This document shows positions 33,077-42,600 of a stretch of 64,000 bases of DNA, in pieces (the stretch's first letter is position 1; the number at the start of each line of letters is the position of its first letter). The DNA is taken from contig CANPXF010000001.1 in assembly GCA_947585745.1 (NCBI GenBank), forward strand, positions 124,001 through 188,000. Reading direction: 5' to 3'. This stretch comes from an uncultured Clostridia bacterium (GTDB taxonomy: Bacteria > Bacillota > Clostridia > Oscillospirales > Acutalibacteraceae). The notes below the pieces were generated by a model. It searched no databases. It was given only the letters and a program-made list of their open reading frames with translations, and was not told the DNA's origin. The translations under genes and the position numbers were made by a program.

Positions 33077-33817
33077 TTATCCTTTAAATGCGAGCGGAAC
33101 GTCAATACCGTCTATTCTCTTCGCGAGGCAGTCAAAAACCGTAATTGCGGGGCTCCAGTTAAGTCCCGCGCACCCGTTTTGGAGCGTTGCGCTTAAACGC
33201 ACGTCAAACGGCACAAGCGCGATAAGCCTTACCTCGACAACGTCGATAATCTCGTCTAAATCCTCGTAACAGCCGAGCTGTTCAAACTGCTTTCTGTCAA
33301 ATTTGTTAATAACAAGACGTATATCATCAATTTCAAGTCCTGAAAGGCGCGTTCTTATTTTAACCGCTCCCCGAATACTCGTAGGCTCCGCGTTTGCAAC
33401 AATTAACGCCCTGTCTGAGGGAGCCGCCGCGGTCGCAAAGCCTGAGCCGATACCGGCGGGCGAGTCAATTATAACGTAATCGTAGTCGTTTTTCAAATCA
33501 TTTACAAGCTGTTTGAAAACAGACGGGCTGATTTCGTTGTCGGTATCAAACGGCGCCGCCATAAGAAAAAGTCCGTCAAGATTTTTACTCCTGTAAACCG
33601 CGTCCGAGGGCTTGCAGTTACCGCATATGGCGTCCGAGCAGTCAAAAAGTATTTCCTCCTCAACGTCAAGCATAAGGTCAAGTCCGCGCATACCGCAGTC
33701 GCAGTCAATCAGCAAAACCTTTTTGTTCTGTTTTACCAAAGCAACTGAAAGTCCGACGCATACGGTGGATTTACCCGTACCGCCTTTTCCCGAAGCCACT
33801 ACAATAACGTCGTTCAT
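33077..33817 (-). CDS. minD: MinD-like P-loop ATPase, apparently without membrane-targeting helix
   Basis: The protein has 246 residues. A deviant Walker A motif GKGGTGKST with signature lysine, IDCDCGMRGLDLML, and IDSPAGIGSGF place it in the MinD/ParA family closest to MinD. The C-terminus (RIDGIDVPLAFKG) lacks the basic amphipathic helix that anchors classical MinD to the membrane, and it is about 20 residues shorter than Bacillus MinD. MinC and MinE genes are not adjacent. It may act in septum placement or be a related positioning ATPase. Confidence 0.8.
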   Translation of the reverse strand: MNDVIVVASGKGGTGKSTVCVGLSVALVKQNKKVLLIDCDCGMRGLDLMLDVEEEILFDCSDAICGNCKPSDAVYRSKNLDGLFLMAAPFDTDNEISPSVFKQLVNDLKNDYDYVIIDSPAGIGSGFATAAAPSDRALIVANAEPTSIRGAVKIRTRLSGLEIDDIRLVINKFDRKQFEQLGCYEDLDEIIDVVEVRLIALVPFDVRLSATLQNGCAGLNWSPAITVFDCLAKRIDGIDVPLAFKG

Positions 33818-33979
33818 AGCACTACCTCACATACATAGTATCATAAAATTCACAAAAGGGCAAGCAGTTAACCTCTTATTATTAAACAAAATTATCAGCC
33901 GATAATTAGTCAAAATGCCCACAAAACCTGAAAATTCGGACTTTTAAAAGCATAATTTAATACTTTGCGGACAAAAGTA

Positions 33980-34006
33980 CAAAAGCGCGCAGAAAAGCCG
34001 CGCGCT
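33980..34006 (-). terminator. intrinsic terminator after nth
   Basis: On the minus strand AGCGCGC pairs with GCGCGCT around GGCTTTTCT, followed by TTTTGT. Confidence 0.75.
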
Positions 34007-34009
34007 CTC

Positions 34010-34636
34010 TTAAATTTTTTTCCTGCAAAATTCATTCATACAGCAACGCTCGCAGTGCGGTTTTCTCGCCGTACAGACCGCGCGTCCGTGCAAAACTATT
34101 CTGTGGCAAAAATCGTTGCTCTCCTCTGGGGGGAGAAGCTCTCTCAATATAAACTCTATTTTTTTCGCGTCATTTAGCTCGTGAAGTCCGAGCCTGCGTG
34201 TAAGGCGGATACAATGGGTATCGACAACAACGGCAGGCTTTTTATAAATATCTCCCACGATTAAATTCGCGGTTTTTCTTCCGATTCCGGGAAGCTTTGT
34301 AAGGCTTTCGATACTGTCGGGAACTTTTCCGTCAAACTCCTCGACGAGCATTTTTGCCATTGCCACAATATCCCTGCTTTTCGTTTTATAAAGCCCACAG
34401 CTCTTTATATATTCGGAAACCTCCTCAGGCGTGGATTCGGCAAAATCCCCGGCGGTCTTAAAGCGCTCAAAAAGCGCGGGAGTTACAAGGTTCACCCTCG
34501 CGTCTGTACATTGGGCGGCAAGGCGCGTCGCGATTAAAAGCTGGAAAGGGTCCGTATATGTAAGAGAACAAACTGCGTCGGGATACTCCTTTTTAAGCGC
34601 CTCTACCGCGCTCAGAGCAATTTTCTTTTTCGTCAT
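34010..34636 (-). CDS. nth: endonuclease III (DNA glycosylase/AP lyase)
   Basis: The protein has 208 residues. The helix-hairpin-helix LPGIGRKTANLIVG contains the catalytic lysine. The catalytic aspartate is in VVDTHCIRLTRRLG. The iron-sulfur cluster ligands fit C-x6-C-x2-C-x5-C (CTARKPHCERCCMNEFC). It removes oxidised pyrimidines and nicks the abasic site in base excision repair. Confidence 0.96.
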   Translation of the reverse strand: MTKKKIALSAVEALKKEYPDAVCSLTYTDPFQLLIATRLAAQCTDARVNLVTPALFERFKTAGDFAESTPEEVSEYIKSCGLYKTKSRDIVAMAKMLVEEFDGKVPDSIESLTKLPGIGRKTANLIVGDIYKKPAVVVDTHCIRLTRRLGLHELNDAKKIEFILRELLPPEESNDFCHRIVLHGRAVCTARKPHCERCCMNEFCRKKI

Positions 34637-34691
34637 CTTACCACCTCTTTTACGATTATACCATAATATTTATAAAATTGAAACATTACGG

Positions 34692-34720
34692 TTGACATAA
34701 ATCTCTCAGACCGTTAAAAT
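34692..34720 (+). promoter_or_regulatory. sigma-A-type promoter of the HAD gene
   Basis: TTGACA at 34692-34697, 17 bases, TAAAAT at 34715-34720. Confidence 0.75.
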
Positions 34721-34754
34721 TAATACATAAAATTAAATTTGAAAGGGAAAAGCT

Positions 34755-35483
34755 ATGTTTAAAAACTACGTTTTCGATTTGTACGGCACTCTTATAGACT
34801 TAAATACAGATGAATGGAGCGAGGAGCTTTGGGAAAAGCTTTCTATTCTCTACCGCTACAAAAACGCCGAATATTCGGGTGAGGAAATTCACGAAAAATA
34901 CCTTGAATTTGTTGACGACGAAAAGAAAAAGGTCAAAAAACGCTTTCCCGAGTACAAATTTATCGACATAAAAATAGAAAAGGTTTTTAAAAGACTTTTT
35001 ACCGAAAAGAACGTAAAAGCAACGGCAAAGGAAATTGATTTGATATGCACGGCGTTTCGGTGCTTTTCGACCAAATATATAAGGCTGTACGACGGAGTTT
35101 ATGACCTTTTGGATACTCTCAAGGCAAAGGGCAAAAGGGTTTATCTCCTCTCAAACGCGCAGAGGAAATTTACGGAAAACGAGCTTAATATGTTCGGACT
35201 TGCGAAGTATTTTGACGGAATTTTCATCAGCTCGGACGAGGAATGTTCAAAACCCGACAAGCATTTTTACGACGCGCTTATTGAGAGATACTCGCTTAAA
35301 AAAAGCGAAACAATTATGATAGGAAACGACCATATTTCCGATATTAAGGGAGCCTTTGACGCGGGAATTAAAAGCCTGTATATAAACCAGAGCATAAGCC
35401 CCGAAATTGAGGGAGAGCTTTTGGCTGACTTTAAGGTTATGGACGGAGATGTTTTTAAAATCAAGAAGCTCGTTTTGAATTAA
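34755..35483 (+). CDS. HAD superfamily hydrolase (YjjG-like)
   Basis: The protein has 242 residues. Motif I FDLYGTLIDL carries the nucleophile Asp and the acid/base position. LLSNAQRK is motif II, a Lys in SKPDKHFY is motif III, and MIGNDHISDIKGA is motif IV. The alpha-helical cap between motifs I and II (about 18-100) is of subclass I. The substrate is probably a small phosphate ester such as a nucleotide or sugar phosphate. The stop codon sits in GAATTAAGAATTAAATTTAG, the tail of a DIR repeat. Confidence 0.9.
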   Translation: MFKNYVFDLYGTLIDLNTDEWSEELWEKLSILYRYKNAEYSGEEIHEKYLEFVDDEKKKVKKRFPEYKFIDIKIEKVFKRLFTEKNVKATAKEIDLICTAFRCFSTKYIRLYDGVYDLLDTLKAKGKRVYLLSNAQRKFTENELNMFGLAKYFDGIFISSDEECSKPDKHFYDALIERYSLKKSETIMIGNDHISDIKGAFDAGIKSLYINQSISPEIEGELLADFKVMDGDVFKIKKLVLN

Positions 35484-35938
35484 GAATTAAATTTAGAGGT
35501 AACCTTTTAATTCCTTTTCAAATTAGATTTAGAGGAAAAGTTTTTTAAAAGCCTATATTAACAGAAAAATAATCTCCCTATCTAACTTTAGATAGGGAGA
35601 AACCTTGTATATAAATATTTTTCGCAGAACCTGTCCTCCATATCCAAAACAAGACATAGGCACAATCGAATGGAGGATATGTTTCTCCGAGAGGGACTGC
35701 ACGGACTGATGTGGAGAATTAAAAATTAAGAATTAAGAATTAAATTTAGAGGTAACCTTTTAATTCCTTTAAAAAATCAGATTTAAAGGAAAAGTTTTTA
35801 AAAAGTCTATAGCAGAACCTGTCCTACCTATCCAAAGTGAGATAGAGACTCAAACGTCTGGGGGATATGGTTTGTCCGAGGGGGACTGCACGGACTAATG
35901 TGGAAAAGCTAAAAAACTGACGTGGAGATATTAAAGAA
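35484..35938 (-). repeat. DIR repeat block: two inverted copies and a hairpin module
   Basis: AT tail from the HAD stop, hairpin module CTCCCTATCTAA...AGATAGGGAG (35574-35599), core 35622-35716, a second tail, then core 35801-35925. The end, 35895-35931, repeats GTGGAAAAGCTAAAAAACTG before the stop of ddh. Both cores are in the sense of ddh. Confidence 0.9.
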
Positions 35939-36908
35939 GCTGTGCTCTTAACTTTTCGCTTGATTTCGGAGAGAGATAAGCGGGCGCAATGTCAAATACC
36001 GTCTTGGCGCCTGTTACGCCCTCACGGTTTAATCTGTAAACCGCTCTCGCGTACGCAACTAAAACAGCTCCCGTAAATTCGGGGTTTGAATCGAGTTTGA
36101 GGCTGTATTCGATAACGTGTTTGTTGTCGCCCGTTTTTCCCGAATAGATAACCGAACCGCCGTGGGGAAGTCCGCTGTGGTCTTTTTTCATTTCCTGTTC
36201 GCTTATAAAATGAACTGTCGTATCATAATCGGAAAAATAGTTCGGCATAGTTTTAATTTCGTTCTCTATTTTAGCCTTGTCCGCGCCGTCTTGTGCAACT
36301 ACAAAGCACTCTCTTAAATGCTTGTCGCGGGTTGAAAGCTCGGGATTTTTACCCTCTCTGACCGCTTTGAGAGAGGACTCGACAGGAATTGTGTACTGCC
36401 TTGCGTCTTTAACGCCCTCTATACGTCTAATCGCGTCGGAGTGTCCCTGACTTACGCCCTTTCCCCAAAATGTGTAGTCCTTTCCATCGGGCAAAACCGC
36501 GCTCGCGTAAAGACGGCTCAGCGAGAACATTCCGGGGTCCCAGCCAACTGAAATAATGCCGATTTTTCCGCCCTTTTTAGCTGATTTGTCAACATTATCA
36601 AAGTGGACTGGAATGTTTGCGTGAGTATCAAAGCTGTCGACAACATTGTAGAGTTCTGCGTATTTCGGGGTCATTTCGGGCAAGTCTGTAGCCGACCCTC
36701 CGCAGATTATCAGAACATCAATATCTTCTCTGCCGTTTTCAAGCTTTTTTGCCGATTGAACAGGAACGCCCTCTGAGTCGATTTTTAAATCGGCTGGATT
36801 TCTGCGAGTGTAAACTCCCGCAAGCTCAACATCGGGGCTTTGCTTAACAGCCTTTTCAACGCCTTTGCCGAGATTTCCGTAGCCCAAAATTCCTATTTTA
36901 ATGCTCAT
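35931..36908 (-). CDS. ddh: meso-diaminopimelate dehydrogenase
   Basis: The protein has 325 residues. A Rossmann motif (IGILGYGNLGKGVEKAV) binds NADPH. VDSFDTHANIP, ISVGWDPGMFSLSRL and FWGKGVSQGHSDAIRRI are diagnostic for Ddh. It makes meso-diaminopimelate from tetrahydrodipicolinate in one step for lysine and peptidoglycan. The ribosome site is AAAGGAG. A DIR core starts immediately at its stop codon. Confidence 0.96.
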   Translation of the reverse strand: MSIKIGILGYGNLGKGVEKAVKQSPDVELAGVYTRRNPADLKIDSEGVPVQSAKKLENGREDIDVLIICGGSATDLPEMTPKYAELYNVVDSFDTHANIPVHFDNVDKSAKKGGKIGIISVGWDPGMFSLSRLYASAVLPDGKDYTFWGKGVSQGHSDAIRRIEGVKDARQYTIPVESSLKAVREGKNPELSTRDKHLRECFVVAQDGADKAKIENEIKTMPNYFSDYDTTVHFISEQEMKKDHSGLPHGGSVIYSGKTGDNKHVIEYSLKLDSNPEFTGAVLVAYARAVYRLNREGVTGAKTVFDIAPAYLSPKSSEKLRAQLL

Positions 36909-36939
36909 ATATATCGCTCCTTTTAAAGTTTATGTGCTA

Positions 36940-36968
36940 ATTGTATCACAAGTTAAACCCATATACAA
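36940..36968 (-). promoter_or_regulatory. sigma-A-type promoter of ddh
   Basis: On the minus strand TTGTAT, 17 bases ending TGTGA, TACAAT. It is almost the same as the promoter at 37424. Confidence 0.75.
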
Positions 36969-37004
36969 GCGTGATTTGAGGGCGTTTTTTGTAATAAAAG
37001 CCGT

Positions 37005-37394
37005 TTAAATGTCTTTTTCTTTTCGAGCGTTTTTTATTTTTACATCCGTCAGCTCAAAGCTTATATCCAGGAGCATTTTAATTTTGTCGTCCGTCACACT
37101 GCCGTCTAAAGCGATTGTTATCCAGTTATCCTTACTCATATGATACGCGGGGAAAAATCCGTTTTCCAAGAGCAAATCCCCTATCATAATCGGGTCGCAC
37201 TTCAGGTTTACAACGCTTAAAAATCCTTTATCGGACAGCCCCAGCTTTTCCTTTGGAATATCCATAATCAAAGCAAACCATTTTTTGTTGCTTATGTGCC
37301 GAAACACCTCGTAATTCGGATATTTAATCCACGGAAAATCAGGCTCTGTATTGTAGACTTCAGTTATATATTTTTCTAATTCCGTTCTTCTCAT
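37005..37394 (-). CDS. MmcQ/YjbR family protein
   Basis: The start at 37394 has AAAGGTG upstream; a GTG nine bases earlier lies inside that site. The protein is 129 residues. YPNYEVFRHISNKKWFALIM and AYHMSKDNWITIALDG match the YjbR/CyaY-like fold of the MmcQ family, thought to bind DNA but of unknown role. It has its own promoter. Confidence 0.9.
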   Translation of the reverse strand: MRRTELEKYITEVYNTEPDFPWIKYPNYEVFRHISNKKWFALIMDIPKEKLGLSDKGFLSVVNLKCDPIMIGDLLLENGFFPAYHMSKDNWITIALDGSVTDDKIKMLLDISFELTDVKIKNARKEKDI

Positions 37395-37423
37395 TTTACA
37401 CACCTTTTATGTTTTATGTGTCA

Positions 37424-37452
37424 ATTGTATCACAGCTTATCCTCGCATACAA
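37424..37452 (-). promoter_or_regulatory. sigma-A-type promoter of the YjbR-like gene
   Basis: On the minus strand TTGTAT (37447-37452), 17 bases, TACAAT (37424-37429). Confidence 0.75.
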
Positions 37453-37454
37453 GA

Positions 37455-37926
37455 GAGGGAATTAATAATTAAAAATTAAGAATTAAGAGTTAAGAATTAG
37501 ATTTATAGACAACCTTTTAATTCCTTTTCAAATTGGATTTAGAGGAAAAGTTTTTAAAAAGACCAAAAAGTCTATAGCAGAACCTGTCCTCCTTATCCAA
37601 AGCAAAATAGCGGAAGAACGGTTTGGGGGAGATGAATTGCCCGAAAGGGAATGCACGGACTGACGTGGAGATATAAAAATTCTCCCTATCTAACTTTAGA
37701 TAGGGAGATAAGTTGTATATAAAAATTAAGAATTAAGAGTTAAGAATTAGAGTTATAGACAACCTTTTAATTCCTTTTCAAATTGGATTTAGAGGAAAAG
37801 TTTTTAAAAAGACCAAAAAGTCTATAGCAGACCCTGTCCTCCCTATCCAAAGCAAAATAGCGGAAGAACGGTTTGGGGGAGATGAATTGCCCGAAAGGGA
37901 ATGCACGGAATGATGTGGAAAATCTA
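37455..37926 (-). repeat. DIR repeat block: two near-identical ~200-bp tandem units
   Basis: Units at about 37464-37677 and 37724-37926 (cores 37568-37677 and 37819-37926) differ at only a few bases and include tail, TTTAGAGG segment and core. Between them is the hairpin CTCCCTATCTAA...AGATAGGGAG (37682-37707). The second core overlaps the stop of the YfhO gene (GATTTTTAG then ATTTTCCAC). Confidence 0.9.
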
Positions 37927-40722
37927 AAAATCGTCAGCGAAAAGGGTGATTTTCTTTTTCTTTACAAATCTTAGTACGGTATAACCCGCGAAAAGCGCCA
38001 AAGCGATAATCGAGAGTATCATTCCTTTTGTAAAGCCCTTCGGGAGAAAGCTCAGGCTTATGCTGTGCTTTCCTTTGTCGAGCTTAAACGCTATGAGAGC
38101 GTGGGCGATTGGAGTTATCTCCGTTTTTTTGCCGTCAACCGTCGCAACCCAGCCCTCGTTTTCGGTGGCGAAAAGCTTTCCTAAAAGCGTGTCGTTCTCT
38201 GTTTTGCCCGTTTCATAGGGGATAGAGGTGTAGAAAAGTCCGTCTTCGGAAGCGTAAATATCGCCCGCCATTGAGGAGCCTGTCAGCGAGGTCGTGTTCA
38301 TCGAGTTTGTAACAAGCTTGTTGTAGCCCTTGTCGAAAACCTTGTCATTAAGAACGTCTACGTAAACCTTAGCCGAGCCGTTCGCGCCTGCCTTGAGGTC
38401 GCTGTAAATTGAGATTTTATCGCCCTTGTTAAAGTAGCCGATAGACATCATATACGGGCGCTTGATGTAAAAGCTCGATGTGCCGATACGCGCCGCGTCG
38501 TTTGCCATAACCGTGATATTTTCGCCGTCGGTAATCTGAACATACGCAAAGTAATAGCCGTCTTTCGGCGCTCTGTAGTTCCATTTGAGGTGAGGAGCGT
38601 TTGTCTGGTCGTTTGAGGAGAAGCTGTAGCTTCCGTAGTCTAAGCGGTTTACGGGGAATTGCTCGTAATCTGTGTGTCCCTGGTCTACAACGTCAAGCTT
38701 TGTATAAACGTCCTCGTCGATACCTGTCGCAAGCGAGAAGAACTCGTTTTGCTTTTCAAAGACGTTGTAGGTGTCCTCGTCGTCTTCGCCCTTGTAGTTT
38801 AAAAGGTCCTCGTTAACCATCATACCCATAGGAATGTAAGCCTTGTTTTTAAGGAGCTTTACGTTTGATGAGGAGTGAGCCTCGGAGAGATATTTTGTGT
38901 TGTTGTAATTGCCGTCGCGGGAGATAATATATTTAAGGTTCATAAACATATCCGTGACGGGAGAGCTTTCCGCGTAGGTGTAGCGGTTGCCCGAAAGCCA
39001 GCCCATAAGTCCGAAATTCTCGGCAAAACGCGTGATATTCTCGTTCGTCATAGAGTTAAACATCGAGATACCGTTAAAGCGGTTTAAGGAGGAGTCACAC
39101 AAGGTCTGTGTGCTTGTGAAATCGGCTCTCCAAAGCTCGGGAGTGTTCTGCTCCGTGTTCTTCATAAAGTCTACGACGTTCGCCGTGTTTTCTCCGCCTC
39201 GGGGATAATCATAGGTTGTGGTGACGGAGGTTGTATTTACGCCTATGTACGCGGTCGCTCCGCTTTGCGCGAGAACAATCGCCCCCAGAATTATGCACAT
39301 AACGGGTTTCCTGATAACCGACTTTTTGTAAAGGAATAAGGCGGTAAGAATTAAAAGCGCGATAACGGCGGTTGAAATAATTACGAGAAGCTCCTGCGTT
39401 CCGATGCAGAGAAGCACGACAAGAGTTGTAACCAACGCCGTGATAATAATGTCAAAGTAGTTTATGTCCGATATAACCTGAAAAGCCCTGAACGCCATAA
39501 GAACCAGCACAAAGCTTACGAGGTAGCTGAAGCGGTAGGGTATCATATTCGTAAAGTGGAATCCGTGCCACATATAGTCGAGCTGGCGGATAATAAAGCT
39601 CATAATGAGAAAAAGGAGCAGACAGCCGTTGAAAATCTTCTCACGCAGTCTGATTTTCCTCGAAACCATAAACATAATGCCGAGAACCAGCGAGATAACT
39701 CCGCAGGCTATGTTCGGAAGTCCCTCGGTCGTGGCGGGTTTAATAAACGCGCCCGTGTTTGAAACAACCTGTTTAATCGCGTCCATTGTTCCCATAAAGT
39801 CGTTTGAGGAGCCTATGTTAATCTGATAGCCCGTAGGGAACGTACTGCCTGCCGCGTGGGTGTTTTGCAGTCCGAAAAACGCGGGGAGCATAAAGAACAG
39901 AGTGAGCATAATCGCGACAACGGAGCATACGCCTACTCTTGCAAAGCGCTTTAAAAATTCCTTAAATCCGTCCCAGCGGCAAACGCTGTAGCCGATGAAA
40001 ATAAGTACGGTAAAAATGCAGGTGAAAAGTCCGACATAATAGTTGGCGAGCACGGAAAGCGCAAGCGTAATCACATACAGACGGTATTTTCCCTCGCGCA
40101 TAAGAGCGGTAAAGCCCATTACGACAAGCGGGGTCAAAGCGACCGTATCGAGCCATATTTCGCACCAATAATATCCCATAAAGAACGCGGAGAGCGCAAA
40201 GCTTGTGGAGAAAACCACGAGCGAAATATCGTCGCGCTTAAAGGTATAGCGCAAAAACAACGCGAAAAATCCGCCTGCCAAACCGATTTTAAGCACTACG
40301 GAGAACGTCAAAAACATATCGAGCCACTCGTAGGGAATAAATACGGTAAAGAAATTCAGAGGACTTGCAAGATAGTAGGACATAAGCGCGAAGTAGTTTG
40401 TACCCGCGCCCTGTGTCCAGGACCAGAACAGCGATTCGCCGTGCTTGAGCTTATCCTGGAAATCAACTAAAAACGGATAGTACTGATGCCAAAGGTCGGT
40501 TACGAGAATCTGCTTGTCGCCGAACGGCTGGCATCCCATAACCGCAAACGCAATAAACATCAGCGCAAACGGAACTAAAAATGAAAAGATAACGAAAATA
40601 TTTCGCTGAAAAAATTTTCCTTCTCTTAACGTCGCCTGTTTGGGACAGTCAAACAGCGAGAGCTTTCCGCCCTCTTTCGCCGAAGGCTGAACCTTTTCGG
40701 GCCTTTTCTTTTTTTTGGACAT
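37924..40722 (-). CDS. YfhO family membrane protein
   Basis: The start at 40722 (MSKKKKRPEK) has AGGAGA upstream. The protein is 932 residues with about a dozen membrane segments in the first 520 residues, an early loop with LWHQYYPFLVDFQDKLKHGE as in YfhO/GT-C-like glycosyltransferases, a large extracytoplasmic domain (about 520-890), and a last membrane segment (MILSIIALALFAGYTVLRF). YfhO-type proteins take part in glycosylating cell-surface polymers such as teichoic acids, probably from lipid-linked sugars. The divergent GtrA gene fits that setting. Confidence 0.88.
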   Translation of the reverse strand: MSKKKKRPEKVQPSAKEGGKLSLFDCPKQATLREGKFFQRNIFVIFSFLVPFALMFIAFAVMGCQPFGDKQILVTDLWHQYYPFLVDFQDKLKHGESLFWSWTQGAGTNYFALMSYYLASPLNFFTVFIPYEWLDMFLTFSVVLKIGLAGGFFALFLRYTFKRDDISLVVFSTSFALSAFFMGYYWCEIWLDTVALTPLVVMGFTALMREGKYRLYVITLALSVLANYYVGLFTCIFTVLIFIGYSVCRWDGFKEFLKRFARVGVCSVVAIMLTLFFMLPAFFGLQNTHAAGSTFPTGYQINIGSSNDFMGTMDAIKQVVSNTGAFIKPATTEGLPNIACGVISLVLGIMFMVSRKIRLREKIFNGCLLLFLIMSFIIRQLDYMWHGFHFTNMIPYRFSYLVSFVLVLMAFRAFQVISDINYFDIIITALVTTLVVLLCIGTQELLVIISTAVIALLILTALFLYKKSVIRKPVMCIILGAIVLAQSGATAYIGVNTTSVTTTYDYPRGGENTANVVDFMKNTEQNTPELWRADFTSTQTLCDSSLNRFNGISMFNSMTNENITRFAENFGLMGWLSGNRYTYAESSPVTDMFMNLKYIISRDGNYNNTKYLSEAHSSSNVKLLKNKAYIPMGMMVNEDLLNYKGEDDEDTYNVFEKQNEFFSLATGIDEDVYTKLDVVDQGHTDYEQFPVNRLDYGSYSFSSNDQTNAPHLKWNYRAPKDGYYFAYVQITDGENITVMANDAARIGTSSFYIKRPYMMSIGYFNKGDKISIYSDLKAGANGSAKVYVDVLNDKVFDKGYNKLVTNSMNTTSLTGSSMAGDIYASEDGLFYTSIPYETGKTENDTLLGKLFATENEGWVATVDGKKTEITPIAHALIAFKLDKGKHSISLSFLPKGFTKGMILSIIALALFAGYTVLRFVKKKKITLFADDF

Positions 40723-40841
40723 AAAAAAATCTCCTGTCAAACATAAAAATACATTTTATATAATAACACATTTATTTTATAAGGTAAATATAAAAAATCA
40801 ATAAATTTTTTTAAAATATAGACTTTTTTGTTATAAGTTGG

Positions 40842-40847
40842 TATAAT
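40842..40847 (+). promoter_or_regulatory. extended -10 promoter of gtrA-lipoprotein pair
   Basis: TATAAT preceded by TGG, 22 bases ahead of the start. No clear -35 hexamer. Confidence 0.45.
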
Positions 40848-40868
40848 TTTACATTGAGGTATTGTGTA

Positions 40869-41327
40869 ATGAAAAATTTTCTTAAAAGCTTTTTTGATAT
40901 AAAATTCTGGAAATTCATTTTGGTCGGAGTCTTAAACACGATTGTCGGAACGGGCTTGCAGTTTGTTTTCTACAACTTAACCTTTCTCAACGATATGAAC
41001 GAAACTGGCGTAATTATCGCAAGCTCCGTAAGCTATATTTTAGCGAGCGTTATGAGCTATTTCCTCAACAAATACTTCACCTTTAAAAACAAAGAAAAGG
41101 GAATTAAGCCGATTTTGCGTTTTGCTTTAAATATCGCTGTATGCTACGCGCTCGCCTACGGACTTGCCGTGCCGTTCGTTAACTTTATCTGCAAGGCAAA
41201 CGGGATTGAGATGTTCGGCTTGACGGTCGAATCCTTTGCGGCGAATTTGAGTATGATAGCGGGAAGCTGTTTGTTCGTTGCGTTTAATTATATCGGGCAG
41301 AGATTTTTTGCCTTTAAGGAGAGATAA
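40869..41327 (+). CDS. GtrA family membrane protein
   Basis: The start at 40869 (MKNFLKSFFD) is preceded by GAGGT. The protein is 152 residues with four membrane spans; FWKFILVGVLNTIVGTGLQF and FLNKYFTFKN are GtrA signatures. GtrA proteins are proposed to flip or present undecaprenyl-linked sugars for surface glycosylation. It is followed 2 bases later by a lipoprotein gene and is divergent from the YfhO gene. Confidence 0.9.
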   Translation: MKNFLKSFFDIKFWKFILVGVLNTIVGTGLQFVFYNLTFLNDMNETGVIIASSVSYILASVMSYFLNKYFTFKNKEKGIKPILRFALNIAVCYALAYGLAVPFVNFICKANGIEMFGLTVESFAANLSMIAGSCLFVAFNYIGQRFFAFKER

Positions 41328-41329
41328 TT

Positions 41330-42592
41330 ATGAAGAGATTTTTGGGAATACTTTGCGTTTTAGCGGTTTTTACGGCGGTCCTTTCGGGCTGTTCGGGTAC
41401 CTCTCAAACGAAGTCCGAAAAAACCTCGGAGGAAACAACCGAAACGCAGGCGAAACCCGCGGTTAAGGAAAACGATTTTGTTTTAAGCAAGGACTCGTTT
41501 TATTACATAGGCGACGATTATATGTGTTCAAGCCTGCTTTATGCGGGCGGAAAATATGTCTACTCGAACAAAAACGGTATTTATGTAAAGGAAAGCCTCA
41601 AAGAAAACGGCAAAAGAATTTCAAAAGCTTCTCCAAAAACCGAGTGGTCAAACGGCGCCGTGCTCTCCGACGGCAAAACCGTTTATTATGTAACGGTAAA
41701 GGAGGGCAACGACTCCGAGTATGAATACGCCGTTTACTCCGTTAAAACGAACGGCAAGTACGAGAAAAAGGTGCTTAGCGGAGTTGGCCCCGCGTCGCTT
41801 ATAACGGTTTATGACGGAAGCCTTTATTTTAAAAACAATCCCGACACCGAGGCAGACGAGGACACGATGATTATGCGCTATAAGCTCGGAAGCAAAAAGG
41901 AGCCCGAGCTTGTATCGCAGGATTATCAGGTCAATTACAACACCTACTACAACGGCAAAATTTATTTTTCCGCCGACACCTTTTATTCAATGGATATTTT
42001 AAACGATAAATCGCTCGAATACCCCGTATATTCGCTGGACCTTGAAAGCGGAAGAATAGATATAGTTGCCGAATACAGCTACGCCGACAGTATCGCCCCG
42101 CCCGACAGCGAAAGCGTAGCCTTTTATTCGAGAAGAATTTCGGGAACAAACGCTGAAAAATACATCTATACTGTCGATAAAAACGACAATATTAAAAAAT
42201 CGGAAAGACTTCCCGCGAACGCGGACGCCCTATTTGTCGACAGAAATACGGAATACGCGCTGATGTGCGATTATTCCTCGGATAAATACGAAAAGCTCAC
42301 AAAATTTGACTTAAAAACGGGAAAGGACAAAACTCTCGCAAAGGCAGATAAGGGCTTTCAGTGCGAAGCCTGCACAAGCGGACTGAAGACGGGCGATACA
42401 GCCTATTTCGTAATGACGTCAGAGGGCAAAAAGTACACAAGCACGGTAGCGGTTAAAAAGGTGACGGGAGATAAAGCCGAGGCGTGCAAAATAAACGGCA
42501 AAGAAAAAATCGAGGCGGATTCTTACTGGATTACGGAGGATAAGCTTGTTGTTGAAGTTAATAACAAGCTGAGGGTTTATGAATTAAAATAA
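41330..42592 (+). CDS. lipoprotein with propeller-like repeats
   Basis: The protein has 420 residues. The lipobox LSGC (Cys20) follows a signal sequence. After a Thr/Glu/Lys linker, the mature part has repeated strand pairs such as LLYAGGKYVYSNKNGIYVK, YDGSLYFKNN and YYNGKIYFSADTF, in the style of DUF5050 or beta-propeller lipoproteins. Function unknown. It is co-transcribed with gtrA. Confidence 0.82.
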   Translation: MKRFLGILCVLAVFTAVLSGCSGTSQTKSEKTSEETTETQAKPAVKENDFVLSKDSFYYIGDDYMCSSLLYAGGKYVYSNKNGIYVKESLKENGKRISKASPKTEWSNGAVLSDGKTVYYVTVKEGNDSEYEYAVYSVKTNGKYEKKVLSGVGPASLITVYDGSLYFKNNPDTEADEDTMIMRYKLGSKKEPELVSQDYQVNYNTYYNGKIYFSADTFYSMDILNDKSLEYPVYSLDLESGRIDIVAEYSYADSIAPPDSESVAFYSRRISGTNAEKYIYTVDKNDNIKKSERLPANADALFVDRNTEYALMCDYSSDKYEKLTKFDLKTGKDKTLAKADKGFQCEACTSGLKTGDTAYFVMTSEGKKYTSTVAVKKVTGDKAEACKINGKEKIEADSYWITEDKLVVEVNNKLRVYELK

Positions 42593-42600
42593 TATAAAAC

